This document shows positions 1 through 9,395 of a stretch of DNA of 33,151 nucleotides, one piece after another (within the stretch, counting starts at the first letter, position 1; each line of letters opens with the position of its first letter). Both the position numbers and the translations under genes were made by a program. Source of the DNA: Chitinophaga pinensis (GTDB lineage Bacteria > Bacteroidota > Bacteroidia > NS11-12g > UBA955); assembly GCA_945860565.1 (NCBI GenBank), contig CAMAQS010000016.1, positions 1 to 33,151 on the forward strand, read 5' to 3'. The notes beneath the pieces are model-generated. The model was not told where the DNA came from and did no database searches. It was given only the letters and a program-made list of their open reading frames with translations.

Positions 1-1116
1 CGGAGGGGCCTAAGAGAAACCATGTATAAATACATCATTTTTGAATCAGACGATTGGGGGTCTATTAGAATGTCTTCCAATGAAGCGAAGGCAGAATTAT
101 TGAATAAAGGATTTCCATTGAATGAGATTGGATCTGAATTTTATAATGAATTTGATTGTGTTGAATCAGCATCGGATTTAAGTTCATTGTTTGAAGTACT
201 TTCAAAACATAGAGATTCAGCCGGAAACCATCCTATTTTTACACCACTTCATTTACTTACAAATCCTGATTTTGAAAAAATAAGAAATGATAATTTTGAA
301 AGATATGTTAATGAGACCATCGATGCTACCTATGCCAAATTGAATAGAGGAAATGTAATGGAGCTTATCCATCAAGGAATTAGTGGTGGGTTGTATCATC
401 CCGAATTTCATGGTAGAGAACATTTAAATGTTCCAGTTTGGATGCGTGCATTAAAAGCCCAAGATAATGATACTATCACTGCATTTAATTATGGAATTTG
501 GGGATTCATTAATAAAAATAATTATGGAGTCTTTTATCAAGCTGCCTATGATTTAGAAAATCCTGCGGACATCCCTCAATACATTGAAATTGTGAATGAT
601 GGGTTGGATTTATTTGAGAAAATGTTTCACTACAAGGCTGAATATTTTGTTCCTCCAAATGGGCCTTTTACAAATTCTCTTTTAAAAACCCTTTCAAATA
701 AAGGCATACGATTAATAGCATCTGATTTAATTCAAAGAGAGCCTATGGGCTTTGGTAAAGTAAAAAGGAATGTTCGTTTTACTGGAATGAAAAATAAGCA
801 TGGTCAGCGGTTTATAAAACGAAACTGTTTTTTTGAACCAAGTAATCCTCAAAAAAACTGGGTAGATTCCTGTCTGCAAGACATAGAAAGGGCGTTTCTC
901 TATAAAAAGCCTGCAATAATTAGTACACACAGGGTTAATTATGTAAGCAGTTTGGTTGCTGAAAATAGGGATAAAGGATTAAGACAATTGGATGAGCTAA
1001 TTGCTAGAATTTTGCTCAAATGGCCAGATGTTGAATTTCAAACAACCAATAAACTATACGATTATTTTGAGAAATTGCCTTGGTCAATATCACGGATTAA
1101 AGGTTTGAGACGTTAA
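1..1116 (+). CDS. NodB/CE4-like putative polysaccharide (de)acetylase, probably 5'-truncated by the window edge
   Basis: ORF 22..1116; the frame stays open to base 1 (RRGLRET before the first ATG) and the downstream paralog has about 20 extra N-terminal residues. Motifs FESDDWGS, YHPEFHGREH, ISTHRVNY fit a D/H/H metal-site arrangement. Confidence 0.65.
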   Translation, partial: RRGLRETMYKYIIFESDDWGSIRMSSNEAKAELLNKGFPLNEIGSEFYNEFDCVESASDLSSLFEVLSKHRDSAGNHPIFTPLHLLTNPDFEKIRNDNFERYVNETIDATYAKLNRGNVMELIHQGISGGLYHPEFHGREHLNVPVWMRALKAQDNDTITAFNYGIWGFINKNNYGVFYQAAYDLENPADIPQYIEIVNDGLDLFEKMFHYKAEYFVPPNGPFTNSLLKTLSNKGIRLIASDLIQREPMGFGKVKRNVRFTGMKNKHGQRFIKRNCFFEPSNPQKNWVDSCLQDIERAFLYKKPAIISTHRVNYVSSLVAENRDKGLRQLDELIARILLKWPDVEFQTTNKLYDYFEKLPWSISRIKGLRR

Positions 1117-1117
1117 A

Positions 1118-2242
1118 ATGTTAAAGAATACCCTTTCTGCAATACATACCAATTTTCAGGGAAAATCCATTAAACGTAAGATTGTGGTATTTCAATCGGA
1201 TGATTGGGGTACCATTCGTACGCCTAAATCTAAGCCAGTAAGAGACTTTATTCAAAAAAATAGATTTGATGCAAACCCATTTTTGAATTTTGACACCTTA
1301 GAAACAGAGTCTGATTTAAACTGTTTATTTGAAGTTTTAAGTCAATCCTGCGACTATATAGGCAACAATCCAATATTTACAACCAATCACGTGGTTGGTA
1401 ATCCTGATTTCAAAAGAATAGAATCTGCAAATTTTGAAGAGTATTTTTTTGAATCCACATTGGATACATATAGAAGTTTAAATTCTACCAATCAAATGGA
1501 CTCGTTTTGGCGACAGGGGATTTCCAACAAGTTAATAAGTCCTGAATTTCATTCAAGGGAACATGTTGACTTTATTTTATGGTTAACTCAATTAAAAAAG
1601 GGCAATCTGAAAGTGAAGGAAGCTTTTGATTTGGGTTTTTGGGGGATTCCTTTAGATGCAAATATCTTCAAGAACCAAAATTTAATGGCAACTTACGATA
1701 GTTTTAATCAATCCAATAAGCAGGATTATTTAAATTCGATATCAGAAGGAATTGCGATGTTTAATGCCCAGTTTGGAAAATTCCCGACAAGTTTTATACC
1801 CAATAATTATATTTTCCCTTTGTCTTTGATTGAAGAATTGGCTTCATTTAATATTGACTCAATGCAAGGGATGAAATATATTTATCTTCCAAAAGAAGGA
1901 AAAAACATCCCCCGAGAGCAAAAAAGAAGAATCAATGGCCAACAAGAAATACCAAATTCTCGAATTATTTCTTTGGTAAGAAATGTGCAGTTTGAACCTA
2001 CTTTATTTAACAATAAACTTAAAACTTTAAATTTGTGTTTAAACCAAATAAAATGGGCGTTTTTATTTGGAAAACCTGCAATTATTGATACGCATCGGTT
2101 AAATTATGTAAGTGGTTTGTCAGAGGTTAACAGGGATGAAAATTTAAAATTGTTGAAGCAATTGATAAATGAAATTATCAAAAAATGGCCTGAGGTAGAA
2201 TTCGAATCAACAGAAAACCTGAGTAAATTATACAAAGTATAA
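1118..2242 (+). CDS. NodB/CE4-like putative polysaccharide (de)acetylase, tandem paralog of the preceding gene
   Basis: FQSDDWGT, SPEFHSREH, IDTHRLNYVSGL and KWPEVEFEST match equivalent positions in the upstream ORF. Confidence 0.65.
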   Translation: MLKNTLSAIHTNFQGKSIKRKIVVFQSDDWGTIRTPKSKPVRDFIQKNRFDANPFLNFDTLETESDLNCLFEVLSQSCDYIGNNPIFTTNHVVGNPDFKRIESANFEEYFFESTLDTYRSLNSTNQMDSFWRQGISNKLISPEFHSREHVDFILWLTQLKKGNLKVKEAFDLGFWGIPLDANIFKNQNLMATYDSFNQSNKQDYLNSISEGIAMFNAQFGKFPTSFIPNNYIFPLSLIEELASFNIDSMQGMKYIYLPKEGKNIPREQKRRINGQQEIPNSRIISLVRNVQFEPTLFNNKLKTLNLCLNQIKWAFLFGKPAIIDTHRLNYVSGLSEVNRDENLKLLKQLINEIIKKWPEVEFESTENLSKLYKV

Positions 2243-2243
2243 G

Positions 2244-3347
2244 ATGAGATTTATAAATAAATATTTAAGAAATTTAGCTCCTTACAAAGTTGCTTCTCAT
2301 AAAGTTTGGGAAGTAGATAAGGCGGAAAGAAAATCGATGTTAAAGCTAGATTGGAACGAAGCAACCATTCCACCTTCACCAAATGTTAAAAAAAGGTTGG
2401 TTAAATTGGCGGAACAAGACGATATGTTTTCACTTTATCCAAGTACAAACAATGTTGAATTGGTGAATTTATTGTCTAGTTATTGCGGTGTTCCTGCCGA
2501 AAACATACAATACTTCGCAAGTTCCGATGCGCTTCATGAATATTTGGTGCGTATGTTCGTATCGGTTGGAGACCCGATTTTAATTCTTGGTCCAACATAT
2601 GACAATTTTAGATTAACCTGTGAATCACAAGGGGCTAAAATATATTATTTTGAATATTCTACAGGATTCGTTTTGGATGAGCGGAAATTTATTGATTCAA
2701 TAAAACATACAAATCCTTCTTTAATTTATATCTGTAATCCGAATAATCCATCAGGGAATTTGGTTTCAAAAAATTTCATAGAAGAAATATTGATTAATTT
2801 TCCCAATAGTTTGCTCTTACTGGATGAAGCATATTATGAATTTAGTGGGATGACTTTGGCAAATGAAGTTCTGAAGTACGATAATTTGTTCATCTCAAGA
2901 ACTTTTTCAAAAGCCTTTGCTTTGGCCAATTTTAGGGCTGGTTATTTGATTTCAGATAGCGAGAATATTAAACAAATTTCGAAAATTCGGAACCCTAAGA
3001 ACTTTACAACTTTTACACAAGAAGCCGTTATTGGGGCATTGGAAGATGTTCAATATATGCATGATTTTGTGAGTGAAGTAAAACGATCAAAGGAGTACTT
3101 TGCACATGAATTAAGCAGTATTCCTGGTGTTGTACATACTTATCAAAGTCATGGAAATTTTGTTTTAATTGAGTTTGAATCTTCGGAGATAAAAGAATTA
3201 ATATTTAAGGGATTGGCGGATAATTTTATATACGTTCGCAATTTAACACACAATGAAATGTTAAATAATTCTTTAAGAATAACCATTGGTACGCAGGAGC
3301 AGATGAAACATGTTGTGAATGTAATTAAATCAATTGTTGGAGAATAA
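2244..3347 (+). CDS. HisC-like PLP-dependent aminotransferase (fold type I)
   Basis: LDWNEATIPPSP, YICNPNNPSGN, LLLDEAYYEF, SRTFSKAFALANFRAGY (PLP Lys), typical of the histidinol-phosphate aminotransferase family. Confidence 0.85.
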   Translation: MRFINKYLRNLAPYKVASHKVWEVDKAERKSMLKLDWNEATIPPSPNVKKRLVKLAEQDDMFSLYPSTNNVELVNLLSSYCGVPAENIQYFASSDALHEYLVRMFVSVGDPILILGPTYDNFRLTCESQGAKIYYFEYSTGFVLDERKFIDSIKHTNPSLIYICNPNNPSGNLVSKNFIEEILINFPNSLLLLDEAYYEFSGMTLANEVLKYDNLFISRTFSKAFALANFRAGYLISDSENIKQISKIRNPKNFTTFTQEAVIGALEDVQYMHDFVSEVKRSKEYFAHELSSIPGVVHTYQSHGNFVLIEFESSEIKELIFKGLADNFIYVRNLTHNEMLNNSLRITIGTQEQMKHVVNVIKSIVGE

Positions 3348-4008
3348 ACAATTAATTATTTTCGATTTCTGTGAGACGTTGGTAAACATCCAAACAGCCG
3401 ATAATTTTGTTTTATGGGTTTTGGATAAGGAAAAAGTAAATTCTAAATTTCAACTAGATTTTATACAAACATTAAAGAAAATCAAGTTCATTACAATTTT
3501 AAATGTACTGTTCCCGCGGTTAAATTTTGAGAAACGGTTAATGTTAAGGCTTTTGAAAAATTTAAGTCAAGAAACAATAAGTAAAAATGCCAAAAATTAT
3601 GCGCAATGGTTAAAAGGGAAATGGATATTGGAATTAAAAGACCTATTCATGATGCATGTTGATACTGGAGCGAAAATTGTTGTAATATCTGGTGGTTACG
3701 AAATTTATTTGAAACATTTTTTTGCTGAGTTCCCAGAAGTTGTTGTGTTTGGCACTAAAATTGAATTTAAAAATGGCAAATTAACAGGTAAGTTTGATGG
3801 AAAGGATTGTATGTTTCAAGAAAAGGTGAATATTCTAAATAGATGGATTGAAACAAGCGGTGAAAACATGGAGAAAAGTGTCGTTTTTTCTGATAGTATT
3901 TCCGATTTGCCTCTGTTAAAATGGGCCAATGAGGGATTTGTGGTTTCTCATAAAAAAGAACAAAATTGGTCGGAAATGAATAACTTAAAGGAAATAATAT
4001 GGGTTTAA
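3334..4008 (+). CDS. HAD-IB family (SerB-like) hydrolase with atypical motif I
   Basis: IIFDFCETLV (motif I, with Cys in place of the second Asp), VVISGGYE (motif II), VVFSDSISDLPLL (motif IV). TTG start, overlaps the previous gene by 14 nt. Confidence 0.78.
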   Translation: MLENKQLIIFDFCETLVNIQTADNFVLWVLDKEKVNSKFQLDFIQTLKKIKFITILNVLFPRLNFEKRLMLRLLKNLSQETISKNAKNYAQWLKGKWILELKDLFMMHVDTGAKIVVISGGYEIYLKHFFAEFPEVVVFGTKIEFKNGKLTGKFDGKDCMFQEKVNILNRWIETSGENMEKSVVFSDSISDLPLLKWANEGFVVSHKKEQNWSEMNNLKEIIWV

Positions 4009-4949
4009 AGAATTTGAAATATTTCGGATCATTGGGATTTTATTTATACTATCTTTTATTTAAAGTCTATCGCTACATTAAATTTGATAGACTAAGTGAT
4101 CAAGAATATATATCCTCTAGGTTCCTAAAAACACATGGTTATCCTTTGGATTTAGACAATCCAAAAACATTAAATGAAAAGCTTCAATGGTTGAAATTGA
4201 ATGATCGCCGGGACTTGTATACAGTGCATGCCGATAAATATGGTGTTAGGGCATATATTCAGGAAACTTTTGGCGATGAATACTTGGTTCCAATGGTATT
4301 AATTACGGATCAAATCTCAGAAGTGAAACCAGAAAACTTACCGAATTATCCTACCATTATTAAAGCAACACATGATTCTGGAAGTTTTAGAATAGTTAGG
4401 GACAAGCACAAAGTAGATTGGCAGAAATTGCGAATAGATTGTAAGTGGTGGTTAAGTCAGAATTATTATTATGCAGATAGAGAATGGCAATATCAGTCCA
4501 TAAAACCGCAAATAATTATTGAAAAATTACTGGCAACCCAAGATGGATTTATTCCAAATGATTATAAAGTGAATTGTTTTAATGGGAAGGTTGGGTTTAT
4601 TTATGTTTCAGTTGATAGAGAAGGCGATAACAAACGAAATATTTATGACTCTAGCTGGAACCCACTCTTATTCACTTGGGGTGCAAAATATAAAGATCAC
4701 AGCTTAATGAGAGGCAAGGAAATCGAGCCACCTAAAACGTTGAGCAAAATGATAGAAATTTCTGAAAGCATTGCTAAAAATTATGCCTATGTGAGGGTTG
4801 ATTTTTATGATGTAGATGGACATTTATATGTAGGAGAAATCACACACTGTCACGGTGGAGGATTCGATGTAATTCGTCCAATTGAATGGGATTATATGTT
4901 AGGAGAAAAGCTCGATTTGAGCCAATATGGATTCAAGCAAAAAGCTTAA
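3999..4949 (+). CDS. TupA-like ATP-grasp family protein of polysaccharide clusters
   Basis: DNPKTLNEKLQWLKLNDRRDLYTVHADKYGVRAY, IIKATHDSG, YVRVDFYDVDGHLYVGEITHCHGGGFD are characteristic of the ATPgrasp_TupA family. Confidence 0.82.
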   Translation: MGLKNLKYFGSLGFYLYYLLFKVYRYIKFDRLSDQEYISSRFLKTHGYPLDLDNPKTLNEKLQWLKLNDRRDLYTVHADKYGVRAYIQETFGDEYLVPMVLITDQISEVKPENLPNYPTIIKATHDSGSFRIVRDKHKVDWQKLRIDCKWWLSQNYYYADREWQYQSIKPQIIIEKLLATQDGFIPNDYKVNCFNGKVGFIYVSVDREGDNKRNIYDSSWNPLLFTWGAKYKDHSLMRGKEIEPPKTLSKMIEISESIAKNYAYVRVDFYDVDGHLYVGEITHCHGGGFDVIRPIEWDYMLGEKLDLSQYGFKQKA

Positions 4950-6024
4950 AATAGGCGTAGTTTTTACTTCACTTCAAATGGTTGGCATTGCCAAATCACT
5001 TTCTGTAATTACAAACTATTTGTCGGAAAGAAACGATACTGAGATTACCGCTTTTACAATTTATAAGTTCCCTCATTTTTTTAAACTCAATAACAATATA
5101 ACGTTGATTGAGCCTGAATTTGAACACGCAAAAACCAACAAATTATATTACTACATTAAAATATTTTGGTTTTTACGTCGCAATTTTAAACGTAAAGATT
5201 TTGATGTCATTTTAACCTTTCATGAGTATTGTAATTTTCAAGTTTTGTTGGCTTCTTTAGGTTTGAATATGCCGGTAATTATTTCTGACAGAGCAAGTCC
5301 TATCAGAAAAATATCTTTTCCCAGCAACTATTTTAGAAAGTATTTATACCCATTCGCGTCTGGAATGATTGCCCAAACAAAAGTAGCAAAGGAAATATTT
5401 GGAAAAGAGTTTAAAAAACTAAAGAATATTGAAGTTATTGGAAATGCCATTGAGTCACCAATTCATACAATCACCTCAGAAAGAGAGAATATAATTTTGT
5501 GGGTAGGCAGATATGAAGGTTTGAAGGGATTGAACCTTCTAATTGAAGCGTTTGTGGCTTGTGAAAATATGGATGATTGGAAGTTGGTTTTGGTAGGCGA
5601 CGGCGATGGTTATAATCAGATTTCAACCCTAATTGGTCAATTAGATTATAAACATAGAATTATTCAAGTTGGTAAACAAAAGGACGTAAATCAGTGGTAT
5701 TCGAAATCAGAAATTTTTGCGTTTCCCTCATTTTCGGAGGGTTTTCCAAATGCACTTTGCGAAGCCATGTCTATGGGATTAGCGGCAGTAAGTTTTGATT
5801 GTGTGGCGGGTCCTTCTGAAATTATTGAAGACCAAGTAAATGGATTGTTAATGCCGGTTGGGGATGTTAAACGGTTAACAGAATCTATCATGATTTTGGC
5901 CCATAACAAGTCCAAAAGAGAACAAATTCAAGTGAATGCCAAAAAGATTATTCACCAATTTAATAGAGAAAAAATTGGGAATCAGTATTTTGATTTTTTA
6001 GAAAAAAGCCGACGGATTAAATAA
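4927..6024 (+). CDS. Glycosyltransferase, GT4-like (GT-B)
   Basis: ILWVGRYEGLKGLNLLIEAF and FAFPSFSEGFPNALCEAMSMGLAAVSFDCVAGPSEII (E-x7-E type motif). Confidence 0.9.
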   Translation: MDSSKKLKIGVVFTSLQMVGIAKSLSVITNYLSERNDTEITAFTIYKFPHFFKLNNNITLIEPEFEHAKTNKLYYYIKIFWFLRRNFKRKDFDVILTFHEYCNFQVLLASLGLNMPVIISDRASPIRKISFPSNYFRKYLYPFASGMIAQTKVAKEIFGKEFKKLKNIEVIGNAIESPIHTITSERENIILWVGRYEGLKGLNLLIEAFVACENMDDWKLVLVGDGDGYNQISTLIGQLDYKHRIIQVGKQKDVNQWYSKSEIFAFPSFSEGFPNALCEAMSMGLAAVSFDCVAGPSEIIEDQVNGLLMPVGDVKRLTESIMILAHNKSKREQIQVNAKKIIHQFNREKIGNQYFDFLEKSRRIK

Positions 6025-7158
6025 ATGAAAACAACCAAAAGAATTTTATTTGTCAATCAAAGCTCCGGTTATTTGATGTATGATCTTGTAAATTCTGAGG
6101 TTTTCAATTCATTTGATAAGGTTTTTTTTAAAGGAACTTCTAATAATAAGCAGAAAGAATTAATTGGAAAAGTTAAAGTAATTGATACGGTTAGTTACCG
6201 AAATTCGAATATTTTTTGGCGTTTTTTTACATGGTTCATTGCTTCATTTCACTTATGGATTTTAATTGTATTTAAGTACCGGAAGTCGCATATTTTCTTT
6301 ACATCAAATCCACCAATTGCTCATTTTATTGCTGCCGTTTTAAAGCTGAATTTTTCTGTTTTGGTATTGGATGTTTATCCTGATGTATTAACCCGCAGTG
6401 GTGTTTTAAGTAAAGAGAATTTTTTGGTTTCGCGATTTCAAAAGCTCAACTCAAAAATTTACACCCATGCCAGAAGAATTTATACATTAAGCGAAGGCAT
6501 GAAAAAGGTCTTGGTTAATTATGTTGATGAATCTAAGATTCAAGTCATTCCATTGTGGGGGGATGATGACAATTTAATTAAAATCAGAAAAAACGAGAAC
6601 GAGTTTTTAAAAAAATTAGGATTACAAGATAAGTTTATTTTATTGTATTCCGGAAATATGGGATTGACTCATCCAATAGAAATATTAGATAAAATTGCAG
6701 AGAAAATTGAAAACACTGCAATTCATATATTGGCCATTGGCGGTGGGCCAAAATATAAGCCTCTGAATGATTTTGCCAAAAAGAATCACTCAAAGAATAT
6801 AACTGTTTTGCCATGGCAAGACCGACATTTATTATCCGAAATAATTAGTGCAGCTGATTTAGGAGTGGTGACTTCTGATTCCAGAATTGCAGATATTAGC
6901 GTCCCCAGTAAATTATTTAATTTACTGCAATTACACATTCCTATTTTGGCGGTTGGTCACGAAGATTCAGAATTGAATTATATTGTTAACAAATTCGAAT
7001 TGGGAAAATGTTTCAATGAAAGCCAATTAGACCTTATAATAGACTATATTCTAAAATGTTACGGGGATAAAACGTTTTTGAATCAGTTAATGGATAACAC
7101 CAAGATAGCGGTGCCTTTTTTTAGTAAAATTAATTTGTTAAGTATAGATATTAATTAA
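6025..7158 (+). CDS. Glycosyltransferase, GT4-like
   Basis: LLYSGNMGLTHPIEIL, ITVLPWQDRHLLSEIISAADLGVVTSDSRIADISVPSKLFNLLQ; located directly upstream of the PglC-like gene. Confidence 0.82.
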   Translation: MKTTKRILFVNQSSGYLMYDLVNSEVFNSFDKVFFKGTSNNKQKELIGKVKVIDTVSYRNSNIFWRFFTWFIASFHLWILIVFKYRKSHIFFTSNPPIAHFIAAVLKLNFSVLVLDVYPDVLTRSGVLSKENFLVSRFQKLNSKIYTHARRIYTLSEGMKKVLVNYVDESKIQVIPLWGDDDNLIKIRKNENEFLKKLGLQDKFILLYSGNMGLTHPIEILDKIAEKIENTAIHILAIGGGPKYKPLNDFAKKNHSKNITVLPWQDRHLLSEIISAADLGVVTSDSRIADISVPSKLFNLLQLHIPILAVGHEDSELNYIVNKFELGKCFNESQLDLIIDYILKCYGDKTFLNQLMDNTKIAVPFFSKINLLSIDIN

Positions 7159-7763
7159 TGTATAAATATTTTAAGCGTCTAGTAGATTTATTGTTGGCCT
7201 TGGTTTTGGGGATCATTATCTTGCCTTTTATGTTAATTTTAGGGTTGTATGCTGTTCTTTTTATAAAAGAAGGAATTATATTTACTCAGGATAGGATTGG
7301 CTTGAAAAATAAGAAATTCAAATTGTATAAATTGAGAACTATGACAAATGAAAGGGATAGTTCTGGAAATTTATTACCAGATTCTCAGCGTCTAACCAAA
7401 TTGGGAAGAATAATTAGAAGTTTATCTTTAGACGAATTGCCTCAAATATTAAATGTTTTGAAAGGTGAAATGTCGTTTGTGGGACCAAGGCCCTTGTTGG
7501 TGCATTATTTGCCTTTATACAATCAAAGGCAAATTCGTCGACATGAGGTGCGACCGGGAATTACTGGTTGGGCCCAAATAAATGGCAGAAATTCAATTAC
7601 ATGGAAAGATAGACTTGAATTTGATGTGTTTTATGTTGAATCATTTTCGTTTATGATGGATTTAAAGATTGTTTATATGACTGTAGTTAAGGTGTTAAAG
7701 AGAGAAGGTATTTCTGGAGACAATACAGCAACCATGAAACCGTTTACAGGCGATAATTCGTAA
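7158..7763 (+). CDS. PglC-like monotopic phosphoglycosyl transferase (initiating sugar-1-phosphate transferase)
   Basis: N-terminal hydrophobic segment; FTQDRIGLKNKKFKLYKLRTM, SLDELPQILNVLKGEMSFVGPRPLL, RPGITGWAQINGRN. Confidence 0.93.
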   Translation: MYKYFKRLVDLLLALVLGIIILPFMLILGLYAVLFIKEGIIFTQDRIGLKNKKFKLYKLRTMTNERDSSGNLLPDSQRLTKLGRIIRSLSLDELPQILNVLKGEMSFVGPRPLLVHYLPLYNQRQIRRHEVRPGITGWAQINGRNSITWKDRLEFDVFYVESFSFMMDLKIVYMTVVKVLKREGISGDNTATMKPFTGDNS

Positions 7764-7766
7764 ATT

Positions 7767-8411
7767 ATGATAAGAAAAATTGCAATTTTTGGAGCTGGTG
7801 GTTTTGGTAGAGAAATTTGTTGTTTAATTGCCGAATTAATTAAAGACGGTGCCAGCTGGGAATTTATAGGTTTTTTTGATGATGGTTTGTCAAAGGGCAC
7901 AATGGTTAAATACGGTGAGATTTTAGGAGGCCGACTTGAGTTGAATGAAATACCATTTGAACTTGATTTGGTCATTGCAATAGGAAATGGGGTATCTCGC
8001 AAGAAGTTAGTAGAGGGGATTACCAACGCCAACATTGGTTTTCCTACTGTTTATCCTAATGATATGCGTTTTCTTGATATTGAATCAAATACTATGGGAA
8101 AAGGAAACATATTTTTTTCGAAATGTTCATTGAGCTGTGATGTAGAGATTGGTGAATTTAATATTTTTAATGGTTCCATTAGTGTTGGACACGATACCAA
8201 AGTTGGAAATTTCAATACATTTATGCCAGCTTCAAGGATTAGTGGGGACGTAAATATTGGCGATTGCAATTTATTTGGAACCTCAACTATAATTATACAA
8301 GGAATTAACATAGGAAAGTATACGAATATTTCTCCGGGTAGTGTAATTTTGAAGAACACAAGCGACAGTGAGACCTACATAGGGAATCCGGCTAAAAAAT
8401 TTAAATTTTAA
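7767..8411 (+). CDS. PglD/NeuD-like sugar O/N-acyltransferase
   Basis: IAIFGAGGFGREICCLI N-terminal Rossmann-like domain followed by left-handed beta-helix hexapeptide repeats (VEIGEFNIFNGSISVGHDTKVGNFNTF...). Confidence 0.88.
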   Translation: MIRKIAIFGAGGFGREICCLIAELIKDGASWEFIGFFDDGLSKGTMVKYGEILGGRLELNEIPFELDLVIAIGNGVSRKKLVEGITNANIGFPTVYPNDMRFLDIESNTMGKGNIFFSKCSLSCDVEIGEFNIFNGSISVGHDTKVGNFNTFMPASRISGDVNIGDCNLFGTSTIIIQGINIGKYTNISPGSVILKNTSDSETYIGNPAKKFKF

Positions 8412-8415
8412 AATA

Positions 8416-8649
8416 ATGGAAATACAACAATTTATCAGTCACATTGCAGAACAGTTCGACGAAACTGATCCAACCACTATCACAGAACAAACTAATTTTA
8501 AAGAGTTAGACGATTACTCTTCTTTAACTGCTTTAAATATTTTATCGGTTATAGATGATGAGTATGATGTAAACCTGAAAGGCGATGATATTCGCAATTC
8601 TACAACCATTTTAGATTTATTTAATCTTGTAAAATCAAAAGTTGACTGA
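8416..8649 (+). CDS. Acyl carrier protein (phosphopantetheine attachment protein)
   Basis: 77 aa, acidic; FKELDDYSSLTALNILSVIDDEYDVNL aligns with the ACP Ser region (SSL in place of DSL). Confidence 0.85.
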   Translation: MEIQQFISHIAEQFDETDPTTITEQTNFKELDDYSSLTALNILSVIDDEYDVNLKGDDIRNSTTILDLFNLVKSKVD

Positions 8650-9394
8650 TTACAATCCATTTAATCTCTTAGGTAAAACCATATTTATCACTGGTGCTTC
8701 TAGTGGTATTGGAAGAAGTACTGCCATAGAATGCAGTAAGTTGGGAGCCGTCTTAATTATTACAGGGCGAAATGAAGAGAGGTTGAATGAAACGTTTTCA
8801 ATGTTAAGTGGAATAGGCCATCAAGCAATTGTAGGTGATTTACTCAATTCAGATTTTAGAGATGAATTGGTAAATCAATTGCCAAAATTGGATGGTTTTG
8901 TAAATAATGCAGGTATTAATATTACCAATACTGTAAAATTTATTAAGTCAGAACAGCTAGAACAAATTTTAGATATTAATGTAAAAATACCTATTCTGTT
9001 GACCAAAGAGATTTTAAAAGCCAGCAAATTGAATAATTATGCTTCGGTGGTTTTTACGGCTTCTATTGCTGGTGTATACAGGACTTCAATGGGAAATAGT
9101 ATGTATTCAGCGGCAAAAGCTGCCATACATGGCTTTATGCGCAATGCCGCATTAGAAATGGCAAATCAAAAAATCCGCGTTAATAGTGTAAATCCGGCTA
9201 TGATAGAAACGGAGCTTGTTGGAAAGGGCAATATCACCGAAGAACAGTACGAGGCAGATCGGCTTAAATATCCTTTAAAACGCTATGGAAAAGCCCAAGA
9301 GGTTTCTTGGGCAATTATTTATTTGTTATCGGACGCGTCGGCTTGGACAACAGGCACTGCAATGGTAATTGATGGTGGAATAACACTCAGGTAA
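8642..9394 (+). CDS. SDR-family 3-oxoacyl-ACP reductase-like protein (copy 1)
   Basis: TGASSGIGRS cofactor motif, NNAG, YSAAK catalytic motif, TTGTAMVIDGGITLR C-terminus; TTG start overlapping the ACP stop. Confidence 0.9.
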   Translation: MTDYNPFNLLGKTIFITGASSGIGRSTAIECSKLGAVLIITGRNEERLNETFSMLSGIGHQAIVGDLLNSDFRDELVNQLPKLDGFVNNAGINITNTVKFIKSEQLEQILDINVKIPILLTKEILKASKLNNYASVVFTASIAGVYRTSMGNSMYSAAKAAIHGFMRNAALEMANQKIRVNSVNPAMIETELVGKGNITEEQYEADRLKYPLKRYGKAQEVSWAIIYLLSDASAWTTGTAMVIDGGITLR

Positions 9395-9395
9395 G

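Noticed and set aside
1-30. Possible frameshift at the start of the first gene (another frame reads EGPKRNHV then stop)
   Set aside because: The main frame is open to base 1 and reads plausibly; a frameshift cannot be supported without upstream sequence.
7673-8359. Minus-strand ORFs of 120 and 102 aa opposite the PglD-like gene
   Set aside because: Shadow ORFs antisense to a strongly supported CDS, low-complexity composition, no family motifs.
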